Assembly: GCA_947587025.1 (NCBI GenBank) | Contig: CANPXW010000010.1 | Span: 1-43,983, forward strand | DNA: 43,983 nucleotides | From: an uncultured Oscillospiraceae bacterium | GTDB lineage: Bacteria > Bacillota > Clostridia > Oscillospirales > Oscillospiraceae | Direction of reading: 5' to 3' | Shown: positions 34,974 through 41,447 of the stretch, piece by piece | Numbering within the stretch: position 1 is the stretch's first letter | How the letters are laid out: each line of letters starts with the position of its first letter | Translations under genes and position numbers: made by a program | The notes under the pieces: model-generated | What the model was told of the DNA's origin: nothing | Seen by the model: the letters and a program-made list of their open reading frames with translations, nothing else | The model's database searches: none

Positions 34974-35868
34974 GAGGCCGCCCTTGGAGGGGGTCATCAT
35001 GCGCGCCATAAGCGGATTTTACTATGTCCGCTCGGCGGACGCGCTGCTCTGCTGCCGGGCGCGGGGCCGGTTCCGCAAGGACGGCGTCACCCCCTTGGTG
35101 GGCGACCGGGTGACGGTGATACCGGACAGCGCCGACGCCGGCGTCATCGACGCCATCCTGCCCCGGAAAAACGCCTTCGACCGGCCGGCGGCGGCCAATG
35201 TGGACTACATCGTGATGCTGCTGTCCGCCGCGCTGCCGGTGACGGACCCCTTTCTGGTGGACCGCATCACGGTGCGCTGTGAGAAAAATCGCTGCGGCGT
35301 GCTGCTGGTGATCAACAAGTGCGATCTGGACCCTGGAAAGCGGCTGCGGGACATCTACGCGGCCACCGGGTACGGCGTCTATCCCGTCAGCGCCTTGACA
35401 GGTCAGGGCGTGGAGACGCTGCGTCGGGCCCTGGCGGGAAAGGTGTGCTGCTTCACCGGCAACTCCGGCGTGGGCAAGAGCAGCCTTATAAACGCTCTGG
35501 CGCCGGGTCTGGACATCCCCGTGGGGGAGGTCAGCCGCAAGCTGGGCCGGGGCCGTCACACCACCCGCCACGTGGAGCTGTTCGACATCGGCGGGGGCAC
35601 GCTTTTGTGCGACACGCCGGGCTTTGCGTCCTTTGAGGACGAGCGCTCGCCCTTCCTGCCCGAGGAGCTGGCGGGCCTGTTCCCGGAATTCGCCCCCTAT
35701 GTGCGGAGCTGCCGTTTTGACGACTGCACCCACCGGGCCGAGCCCGGCTGCGCGGTGCGGGAAGCGGTGGATGCCGGCGCGGTACATCCCAGCCGCTACG
35801 CGTCCTATCTGCGCCTTTACGAGGAAGCGGGAAAACGGGAGCGCTGGGAACTGGAAACGAAAATGTAA
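34966..35868 (+). CDS. rsgA: Ribosome small-subunit-dependent GTPase A
   Basis: A 300-residue circularly permuted GTPase that checks late 30S assembly. It has an N-terminal OB fold (VGDRVTVIPD), G4 NKCD before G1 GNSGVGKSS (about 165-173), G3 DTPGF, and the C-terminal zinc motif C-x4-C-x-H-x5-C (CRFDDCTHRAEPGC). A second Met at codon 12 (MRAISG) is an alternative start. In Bacillus rpe and thiN follow; here a terminator ends the long operon. Confidence 0.95.
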   Translation: MAERPPLEGVIMRAISGFYYVRSADALLCCRARGRFRKDGVTPLVGDRVTVIPDSADAGVIDAILPRKNAFDRPAAANVDYIVMLLSAALPVTDPFLVDRITVRCEKNRCGVLLVINKCDLDPGKRLRDIYAATGYGVYPVSALTGQGVETLRRALAGKVCCFTGNSGVGKSSLINALAPGLDIPVGEVSRKLGRGRHTTRHVELFDIGGGTLLCDTPGFASFEDERSPFLPEELAGLFPEFAPYVRSCRFDDCTHRAEPGCAVREAVDAGAVHPSRYASYLRLYEEAGKRERWELETKM

Positions 35869-35874
35869 CAGCGG

Positions 35875-35912
35875 CCGCCTTTCGTCCATACAATGGACGG
35901 GAGGCGGTTTTT
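35875..35912 (+). terminator. Operon terminator with embedded CATACAAT box and ribosome site
   Basis: CCGCCT-TTC-GTCCAT, loop ACA, ATGGAC-GGG-AGGCGG: a continuous 15-bp stem (two T-G pairs), then TTTTT and the ATG of the next ORF at 35913. The right arm holds its Shine-Dalgarno GGGAGG (35899-35904). The left arm and loop hold CATACAAT (35887-35894), the same box as in the ispF terminator and equal to a sigma-E -10 consensus. No good -35 is seen. Confidence 0.8.
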
Positions 35913-36068
35913 ATGCGCAGACGAGGGGGACGGGGGCCGTTCTGCGGCTATGCGTCCGTATGTGTAGGCTCGCTCATTTTCATCATGCTGCTGATGCCCA
36001 GCTGGTTCTGGTGGACGCTGTGCGGCGCGCTGCTGATATTCGGCGGCGTGTGGCTACTGCGGCAGTGA
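35913..36068 (+). CDS. 51-residue membrane miniprotein, unknown
   Basis: MRRRGGRGPFCGYASVCVGS starts a very basic head. Residues 18-48 are strongly hydrophobic, with PSWFWW at the centre (29-34), so it could form one long or two short membrane segments, ending WLLRQ. I recognise no family. Support for a real gene: GGGAGG eight bases before the ATG, a terminator directly upstream, basic-hydrophobic composition unlike random GC-rich frames, and a position just before the spore gene sipL. If the CATACAAT box upstream is a sporulation promoter, it may be a spore membrane protein (inference). Confidence 0.62.
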   Translation: MRRRGGRGPFCGYASVCVGSLIFIMLLMPSWFWWTLCGALLIFGGVWLLRQ

Positions 36069-36096
36069 CATATCCCGGTGCCATGCGGCATAACCT
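36068..36096 (+). promoter_or_regulatory. Sigma-E-like promoter candidate for sipL
   Basis: ACATATC at 36068-36074, 14 bases, CATAACCT at 36089-36096; compare sigma-E KMATATT-N14-CATACAMT. SipL is mother-cell (sigma-E) expressed in Clostridioides difficile. Confidence 0.5.
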
Positions 36097-36117
36097 TGCA
36101 TAGAAAATCATGCAAGG
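36094..36117 (+). promoter_or_regulatory. Hairpin covering the sipL ribosome site
   Basis: CCTTGCAT (36094-36101) and ATGCAAGG (36110-36117) form a perfect 8-bp stem with loop AGAAAATC. The right arm overlaps AAGGAG (36114-36119), the ribosome site for the ATG at 36130. The left arm overlaps the -10, so mRNA from the local promoter would lack it. Confidence 0.5.
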
Positions 36118-36129
36118 AGCGATCGCATC

Positions 36130-37632
36130 ATGGAAACGGCCCTGAAAAAGGATGTATACGAGTACCTGGCCCCTGTATGGGCCGGGTCGTTCAATAGGGA
36201 TCTGACGGCGGAGAGCATCGTGCCAGACGCCATGCCGGACGCGGCGGCGGTGGTGGACGCGGAGGGCGTCATCACCCTGCGCGGCAAGGATACGGACACC
36301 GGCTCGGTGGCTCTGTCCGCCTCTCTGAACGTATCGGTGCTGTACGCGCCGGAGGGCGGCGGGGCCCTGCAGAGCCTGACGGTGACGCTTCCGGTCGACA
36401 TGCGGGCGGACACGCCCGGCGCCGATCCGGACTGCCGGACAGTGGCACGGATGCGCCTGCGGTCGCTGGACGCCCGCATGGTCAATTCCCGCAAGCTGTC
36501 CGTCCGGGCGGATGTGGAGTGCGAGGCGGCGGTGTATCAGCGCAGGAGCCTCTCCCTGGCCTCCGCGCTGGAATCGCCCGGCGCCGCCGTGCATATCCTG
36601 CCCCGCACGGTGGAGGCAACAGGCGCGGCGGACGTGCGGGAGAAGACCTTTATCATCACCGACGAGTACCAGCTGCCCGCCGGCTGCGAGCACGTGGAGC
36701 GGCTGCTGAGCCAGCGGGTGGAGGCGTTGGTGGAGGACGTCAAATACGTCACGGGAAAGGTCGTGTTTCGCGGCAGGGTCCGCGCCGCGCTGCTGTTCGG
36801 CGGGGAGGAGGACCGCGTCTGGGCGGAGAGATATGAAACGGAGTTCTCCCAGATCATGGAGGTGGAGACCCAGGCTCAGGAGGCCGCCGGCTCGGTATCG
36901 CTCATGTTCACGGGGGTGTACTTCGACCTTCCGGAGGGCCGGGACGCAGACGGGAAGGTGAAGGCGGAGCTGCACCTGGCGGCCCAGACGGTGTGCCGCC
37001 AGCGGCAGGAGCTGACGTATATCGCGGACCTTTACAGCAACCGTACAGCTCTGATCGGTCAGACGGAGGACGTGACGCTCACATCCGCCGTACAGAGCGT
37101 CTGCATGCGCCAGACGGTGACCGGCAGCGCGGAGCTGCTGGGCGGCACGGGAGAGGTGCTGTGCGCCACCGCGTCGGTGGGCGGCGTCACGGCGGAGGGC
37201 GGGACGGTCAGGACGGCTGTCAATGTGCGAGCCATCCTGCGCCGGGAGGACGGCCAGTGGTGCACCGCCCGGTGCCGCCTGACGGCGGAGTTCACCACCG
37301 ATACGCCCCCCGGGACCCAGCTGCAGAACGTGGCCGTGAGCGCGTCGGACGTGTTCTGCGCCCCGGCGGGCGGCGGACTGGACGTGCGGTGCGTGCTGCA
37401 GATGGACGCGCTGGCTGTCACCGAGACCACCGTGGCGGCGGTATGCGCCGTGACAGAGGACGAACAGGCCTGGAAGGATGCAGCCGCCGCGCCCAGCGTG
37501 TCCCTGGTCCGGCTGGAGCCGGGCGCGGATATGTGGGCCGTGGCCAAAAAGTACCGTTCCACCGTGGAGGCCATAAAGGCCGCCAACGGGGAGAGGACGG
37601 AAGGACTTCTTTTGATTCCCAAGGCAAGATAG
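36130..37632 (+). CDS. sipL: SipL-like spore morphogenesis protein (SPOCS/DUF3794 + LysM)
   Basis: A 500-residue protein, METALKKDVYEYLAPVWAGS at the start. It contains repeated SPOCS-type beta domains (DUF3794), recognisable in the middle at about 170-265 and 285-375 (EKTFIITDEYQLPAGCEHVE, ELTYIADLYSNRTALIGQTEDV). It ends with a LysM motif at about 455-498 (LEPGADMWAVAKKYRSTVEAI...NGERTEGLLLIPK). This layout is that of SipL of Clostridioides difficile, which binds SpoIVA on the forespore and is needed for coat localisation. There is no signal peptide, in line with mother-cell cytoplasm. The gene symbol is by domain architecture. Confidence 0.85.
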   Translation: METALKKDVYEYLAPVWAGSFNRDLTAESIVPDAMPDAAAVVDAEGVITLRGKDTDTGSVALSASLNVSVLYAPEGGGALQSLTVTLPVDMRADTPGADPDCRTVARMRLRSLDARMVNSRKLSVRADVECEAAVYQRRSLSLASALESPGAAVHILPRTVEATGAADVREKTFIITDEYQLPAGCEHVERLLSQRVEALVEDVKYVTGKVVFRGRVRAALLFGGEEDRVWAERYETEFSQIMEVETQAQEAAGSVSLMFTGVYFDLPEGRDADGKVKAELHLAAQTVCRQRQELTYIADLYSNRTALIGQTEDVTLTSAVQSVCMRQTVTGSAELLGGTGEVLCATASVGGVTAEGGTVRTAVNVRAILRREDGQWCTARCRLTAEFTTDTPPGTQLQNVAVSASDVFCAPAGGGLDVRCVLQMDALAVTETTVAAVCAVTEDEQAWKDAAAAPSVSLVRLEPGADMWAVAKKYRSTVEAIKAANGERTEGLLLIPKAR

Positions 37633-37661
37633 TTGCCATTGGCAAAAATTTGTGGTAGAAT
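37633..37661 (+). promoter_or_regulatory. Sigma-A-type promoter for yebC, palindrome over -35
   Basis: TTGCCA at 37633-37638, 17 bases, TAGAAT at 37656-37661 with TGG just before it. The -35 is half of the palindrome TTGCCA-T-TGGCAA (37633-37645), which could be an operator or chance. Confidence 0.7.
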
Positions 37662-37662
37662 A

Positions 37663-37685
37663 CCCTGTAAAGCAACGATACAGGG
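37663..37685 (+). promoter_or_regulatory. Hairpin overlapping the yebC ribosome site
   Basis: CCCTGTA (37663-37669) pairs with TACAGGG (37679-37685). The right arm is part of the Shine-Dalgarno AGGGGG (37682-37687). The left arm lies mostly upstream of the predicted transcription start near 37668. Confidence 0.4.
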
Positions 37686-37696
37686 GGATAGATACC

Positions 37697-38437
37697 ATGT
37701 CCGGACATTCCAAATGGCACAACATACAGAAGACAAAGGGCGCGGCTGACGCCAAGCGTGCCCAGGCCTTCACCAAGATCGCCCGCGAGATGATCGTGGC
37801 GGTGAAGGAGGGGGGCAGCGGCGACCCGAAGAACAATATGCGTCTGGCCGCCGTCATCACCAAGGCCAAGGCCGCCAATATGCCCAACGACAACATCAAG
37901 CGCACCATCGAGAAGGCCCTGGGCAGCGGCGACACCTCCAGCTTCGAGTCCGTCACCTATGAGGGCTACGGCCCCAGCGGCGTGGCGGTGATCGTGGAGG
38001 CCATGACCGACAACCGCAACCGCACCGCCAGCGACATCCGCCACTGCTTCGACAAGTATAACGGCAACATGGGCCCGGCCAACTGCGTGTCCTGGTCCTT
38101 TGACCGCAAGGGCGTCATCGTGGTGGACAACGAGGACGGGGACCTGGACGAGGACACCGTGCTCATGGACGCCATGGAGGCCGGCGCGGACGATATGGAG
38201 AGCGAGGACGGCGTGTTCACCCTCTACACCAAGCCGGGGGATGTGACCGCTGTGGCGGACTACATGACCGCCCACGGCTACAAGCTGGACTCCGCCCAGG
38301 AGGAGATGGTCCCCCAGACCTACGTCACCCTCACGGCCGAGGGCGACCGGAAGAACATGCAGAAGATGCTGGACGTGTTCGAGGAAAACGACGACGTACA
38401 GAACGTCTGGCACAACTGGGAGAACATGGACGAGTAA
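37697..38437 (+). CDS. YebC/PmpR family protein
   Basis: 246 residues, beginning MSGHSKWHNIQKTKGAADAK, with NMRLAAVITKAKAANMPNDN, YEGYGPSGVAVIVEAMTDN and NMGPANCVSWSFDRKG: all hallmarks of the family. YebC proteins were long called transcription regulators. More recent work links family members to translation through polyproline stretches, which would suit the Pro-Glu repeat protein in this window (inference). The ATG at 37697 fits the family start; the earlier TTG at 37652 would lie in the promoter. Confidence 0.95.
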   Translation: MSGHSKWHNIQKTKGAADAKRAQAFTKIAREMIVAVKEGGSGDPKNNMRLAAVITKAKAANMPNDNIKRTIEKALGSGDTSSFESVTYEGYGPSGVAVIVEAMTDNRNRTASDIRHCFDKYNGNMGPANCVSWSFDRKGVIVVDNEDGDLDEDTVLMDAMEAGADDMESEDGVFTLYTKPGDVTAVADYMTAHGYKLDSAQEEMVPQTYVTLTAEGDRKNMQKMLDVFEENDDVQNVWHNWENMDE

Positions 38438-38454
38438 CGGGCAAAGGCCGAATA

Positions 38455-38552
38455 GGAAGTGAGCGAAGCCCGGTCAGGGCGAGCCGCGCGTGAAGTCAAA
38501 AGCCGCAATATATCAGGCTTTTGACTTCCTGCCGGCGGGATTCACTTCCGCC
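38455..38552 (+). other. Structured spacer between yebC and rnpB
   Basis: No ORF is supported here. It holds nested inverted repeats: outer GGAAGTGA (38455-38462) with TCACTTCC (38542-38549), inner perfect 13-bp GAAGTCAAAAGCC (38492-38504) with GGCTTTTGACTTC (38516-38528), and an alternative stem CGGCGG/CCGCCG (from about 38534 to 38552). No T run follows, so it is not a normal terminator. I see no clear promoter for rnpB, so this may be a transcribed leader or processing region. Confidence 0.55.
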
Positions 38553-38565
38553 GAAGCAGTTGAAA

Positions 38566-38912
38566 AATGAGTTTTCTGAACGGCCGCGGGCACAGGCCGA
38601 AAGGCCGTGCGTGAGGAAAGTCCGGGCTCCATAGGGCAAGGATAACGGGTAACGCCCGCCGATGGCGACATCAGGACGAGTGCAACAGAAACAGACCGCC
38701 GCGCTTTTGCGCGGTAAGGGTGGAAAGGCGGTGTAAGAGACCACCCGGCGGCTTGGCGACAGACCGCTGCTGTAAACTCTATCCGGAGCAACACCGTGGA
38801 GGGGGAATAGGCCGGCCCGGCTCCCCCGGGGAGGTGGCTTGAGCGCGGCGGCAACGCAGCGCCTAGATAGATGGCCGTTTTTAACAGGATCCGGCTTACA
38901 GGAAAGCTCGTT
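38566..38912 (+). ncRNA. rnpB: RNase P RNA (type A-like)
   Basis: The catalytic RNA that trims tRNA 5' ends. Signature segments are visible: the P3 hairpin GCACAGGCCGAAAGGCCGTGC region, the universal GAGGAAAGTCCGGGCTCC (about 38615-38632), GGTAACGCCCG, the AGTGCAACAGAAACAGACCGCC segment, GGTAAGGGTGGAAAGGCGGTG, AAACTCTATCCGGAGCAACACC, and CGGCTTACAGG near the 3' end. The ends are set by P1 pairing of GAGTTTTCT (38569 on) with AGGAAAGCTC (to 38909), so they are good to a few bases. The length of about 347 fits. A terminator follows within ten bases. Confidence 0.95.
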
Positions 38913-38918
38913 TATCGA

Positions 38919-38950
38919 AAAAGAGACAGGTTTGGGCCTGTCTCTTTTTT
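38919..38950 (+). terminator. Terminator of rnpB
   Basis: AAAAGAGACAGG/CCTGTCTCTTTT with loop TTTGGG, then further T. Confidence 0.92.
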
Positions 38951-38972
38951 GTGTCATGTTGTCGGTATTCGT

Positions 38973-39004
38973 ATCTTGTAAACCACAAGATGTTGTATTA
39001 TAAT
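38973..39004 (+). promoter_or_regulatory. murD promoter with operator-like inverted repeat
   Basis: TTGTAA at 38976-38981, 17 bases, TATAAT at 38999-39004. A perfect inverted repeat ATCTTGT-N5-ACAAGAT (38973-38991) covers the -35 and half the spacer, where a repressor could block polymerase. Confidence 0.65.
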
Positions 39005-39029
39005 ATCTCTGATCGTGAGGTGTTCACAC

Positions 39030-40415
39030 TTGACTTTGAAGGAGTATCTGGCCTCTCTGCGGGGCAGGCGTGTGGCCGTGATCGGCGCGGGACTGTCCAA
39101 CCGGCCTCTGATCGGTCTGCTGGCCGACGCCGGCGTGGAGACGACGGTGTACGATAAGTCCACGCCCGCAGCGCTGGGCGCGTTTTACGATAAATACAGC
39201 GCCCGTGGCGTGCGGTTCCATCTGGGGGAGAACTACCTGGAGGGCCTTGCCGGGGACGTTATCTTCCGCACGCCCAGCTTTCTGCCCTTCCGGCCTGAGC
39301 TGGACGCGGCTGCCAGGGCCGGCGCGGTGGTCACCAGCGAGATGGAGATATTCATGCGGCTCTGCCCCTGTCCCATCATGGCCGTGACCGGCTCGGACGG
39401 CAAGACCACCACTACCACCGTGATAGCAAAGCTGCTGGAGGCGGCGGGGCGGAAGGTCTGGTTGGGGGGCAACATCGGCCATCCGCTGCTGGCGGAGGTT
39501 GACCAGATAAAGCCGGAGGACGCGGCGGTGCTGGAGCTCAGCTCCTTCCAGCTGCACAGCATGGACTGCGCCCCGGACGTGGCCGTCATCACCAACATCG
39601 CCCCCAACCATCTGGACATCCACAGGGATTATCAGGACTATATCGACGCGAAAAAGCGGATCTTCCTGCACCAGCGGCAGAACGCCCGGCTGGTGCTGAA
39701 CCGGGACAACGCCGTCACAGCCGCCTGCGCGGCCGAGGCCAACAGCTTCGTCTGGTGGTTCAGCCGGAAAGAGCCGGTCTCGCCCGGCGTGTATCTGCGG
39801 CCGGACGGGGTCATCTGCGCCTCTGTGGGCGGCGAGCAGACCGAGATCATGCCCGCTTCGGACATCAAGGTACCCGGCATGCACAATGTGGAGAACATGA
39901 TGACCGCCTTCGCCGCTGTGTGGGGGATGGTCCCGCCGGAGGTCATGGCCCAGGTGGCCCGCACCTTCGCCGGCGTGGCCCATCGGCTGGAGAAGATACG
40001 GGTGAAGGATGGGGTGACGTTCATCAACGACTCCATCGCATCCAGTCCCGACCGGACCATAGCGGGCCTGGCCTGCTTTTCGGAGAAGGTCATCCTCATC
40101 GCCGGGGGCAAGGACAAGGGCGTGCCCTTTGACAGCCTGGGCCCGGCGGTGTGCGCGCACGTGAAAAAGCTCTTTCTCACCGGCCTGACGGCGGAGAAGA
40201 TCAAAACCGCTGTAGAGGGCACGGAGGGATACCGGCCCGGCGCGCCGGAGATATTTATGATAGACGATTTTACCGACACCGTGCTGGCGGCCGCAGCTGC
40301 GGCCCAGCCGGGGGACACGGTGCTGCTCAGCCCGGCCAGCACATCCTTTGACCGGTTCAAAAACTTTGAGGAGCGGGGGGACCTGTTCCGGAAGATCGTA
40401 CAGGAGATGAAATGA
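39030..40415 (+). CDS. murD: UDP-N-acetylmuramoyl-L-alanine--D-glutamate ligase
   Basis: Adds D-glutamate in peptidoglycan precursor synthesis. 461 residues: N-terminal Rossmann domain (GRRVAVIGAGLSNRPLIGLL), P-loop VTGSDGKTTTTT at about 120-131, VLELSSFQLHSMD, TNIAPNHLDIHRDY, HRLEKIRVKDGVTFINDSIASSPD, and LIAGGKDKGVPF near the C-terminus. I favour TTG at 39030 because GAGG lies at 39017-39020, nine bases upstream; GTG at 39015 is in frame but has no site. Four bases separate it from the M42 gene. Confidence 0.95.
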   Translation: MTLKEYLASLRGRRVAVIGAGLSNRPLIGLLADAGVETTVYDKSTPAALGAFYDKYSARGVRFHLGENYLEGLAGDVIFRTPSFLPFRPELDAAARAGAVVTSEMEIFMRLCPCPIMAVTGSDGKTTTTTVIAKLLEAAGRKVWLGGNIGHPLLAEVDQIKPEDAAVLELSSFQLHSMDCAPDVAVITNIAPNHLDIHRDYQDYIDAKKRIFLHQRQNARLVLNRDNAVTAACAAEANSFVWWFSRKEPVSPGVYLRPDGVICASVGGEQTEIMPASDIKVPGMHNVENMMTAFAAVWGMVPPEVMAQVARTFAGVAHRLEKIRVKDGVTFINDSIASSPDRTIAGLACFSEKVILIAGGKDKGVPFDSLGPAVCAHVKKLFLTGLTAEKIKTAVEGTEGYRPGAPEIFMIDDFTDTVLAAAAAAQPGDTVLLSPASTSFDRFKNFEERGDLFRKIVQEMK

Positions 40416-40419
40416 GCCT

Positions 40420-41442
40420 ATGGAACTGACGGAACTGACGAGAACGCTTTGCACGCTTCCAGGCCCATCCGGCTTCGAGGAGCCGGTGCGGCTGTGGCTG
40501 GAGGACTATCTGAAGGACATCGCAGACGAGGTGCGTACCGACGCGCTGGGCAACTGCATCGCCTTCAAGCGCTGCGGCAAGCCGGGAGCGAAGATGGTCC
40601 TGCTGGACGCCCACATGGACGAGATCGGCTTTGTGGTCACCGGCGCGACGGACGGCTTTCTCAAATTCGCCATGCTGGGCGGCGTGGACCAGCGGATGCT
40701 GCCGGCCAGGGAGGTGCGGGTGCTGACCGAGCCGCCCCTGTTCGGCGTCATCGACGTGCTGCCGCCCCATGTGCTGACGGCGGAGGAGAAGGAGAAAGCC
40801 TTCGAGCCGGACAAGCTCTATATCGACGTGGGCCTGACCCAGGAGGAAGCGGAGAAGCTGGCGCCTGTCGGCACGCCGGTGGTGTACGCCAGCGACTTTC
40901 TGGAGCTGGGAGAGGACAAGCTGTGCTGCAAGGCCATGGACGACCGGGCCTGCGCGGCCATCATCATCAAGGCCTTTGAGCGCCTCAGCCGGCAGGAGCT
41001 GAACGTGGATGTGTGCTGCCTGGTGAGCACCCAGGAGGAGGTAGGCCACCGTGGCGCGGCCGTAGCGGCATGGGACATACAGCCGGACACGGCGCTGGTG
41101 GTGGACGTGACCCACGGCAAGAGCCATGACTGGCGTGACGCCCCCTGCGTCTGCGGCGAGGGCGCGGCCATCGGCATCGGCCCCAATATGAACGCCGCCG
41201 TGGCGGCGGAGCTGTTCGCTCTGGCCAAAGCGCGGGGCATCGCCCACCAGACGGAGGTGGTCCCAGGCGGCAACAGCGGCACCAACGCCCACGCCATCCA
41301 GGTCTCCCAAGCGGGTGTGGCCACGGGGCTGATCTCTCTGCCGCTGAAATATATGCACACGCCGGTGGAGGTCATCTGCCGGAAGGATATGGACGCCATC
41401 GTTGCGCTTCTGGCGGCCTATGTGGAAAGCCGGGAGGTGTGA
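40420..41442 (+). CDS. M42 family aminopeptidase/endoglucanase-like metallopeptidase, copy 1
   Basis: A 340-residue cytoplasmic two-zinc peptidase that trims small peptides. Ligand and catalytic motifs: DAHMDEIG, the bridging Asp in AMDDRACA, the catalytic EE in STQEEVGHRG, the Asp in VVDVTHGK, and the last His in YMHTPVEV. TET-type glutamyl or leucyl aminopeptidases share this layout; specificity cannot be read here. The next gene is a diverged paralogue. Confidence 0.92.
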   Translation: MELTELTRTLCTLPGPSGFEEPVRLWLEDYLKDIADEVRTDALGNCIAFKRCGKPGAKMVLLDAHMDEIGFVVTGATDGFLKFAMLGGVDQRMLPAREVRVLTEPPLFGVIDVLPPHVLTAEEKEKAFEPDKLYIDVGLTQEEAEKLAPVGTPVVYASDFLELGEDKLCCKAMDDRACAAIIIKAFERLSRQELNVDVCCLVSTQEEVGHRGAAVAAWDIQPDTALVVDVTHGKSHDWRDAPCVCGEGAAIGIGPNMNAAVAAELFALAKARGIAHQTEVVPGGNSGTNAHAIQVSQAGVATGLISLPLKYMHTPVEVICRKDMDAIVALLAAYVESREV

Positions 41443-41447
41443 GAACG

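Noticed and set aside
38951-39157. Possible 68-residue ORF before murD
   Set aside because: It starts before the murD promoter -10, overlaps the murD start in another frame and lacks a ribosome site and family likeness.
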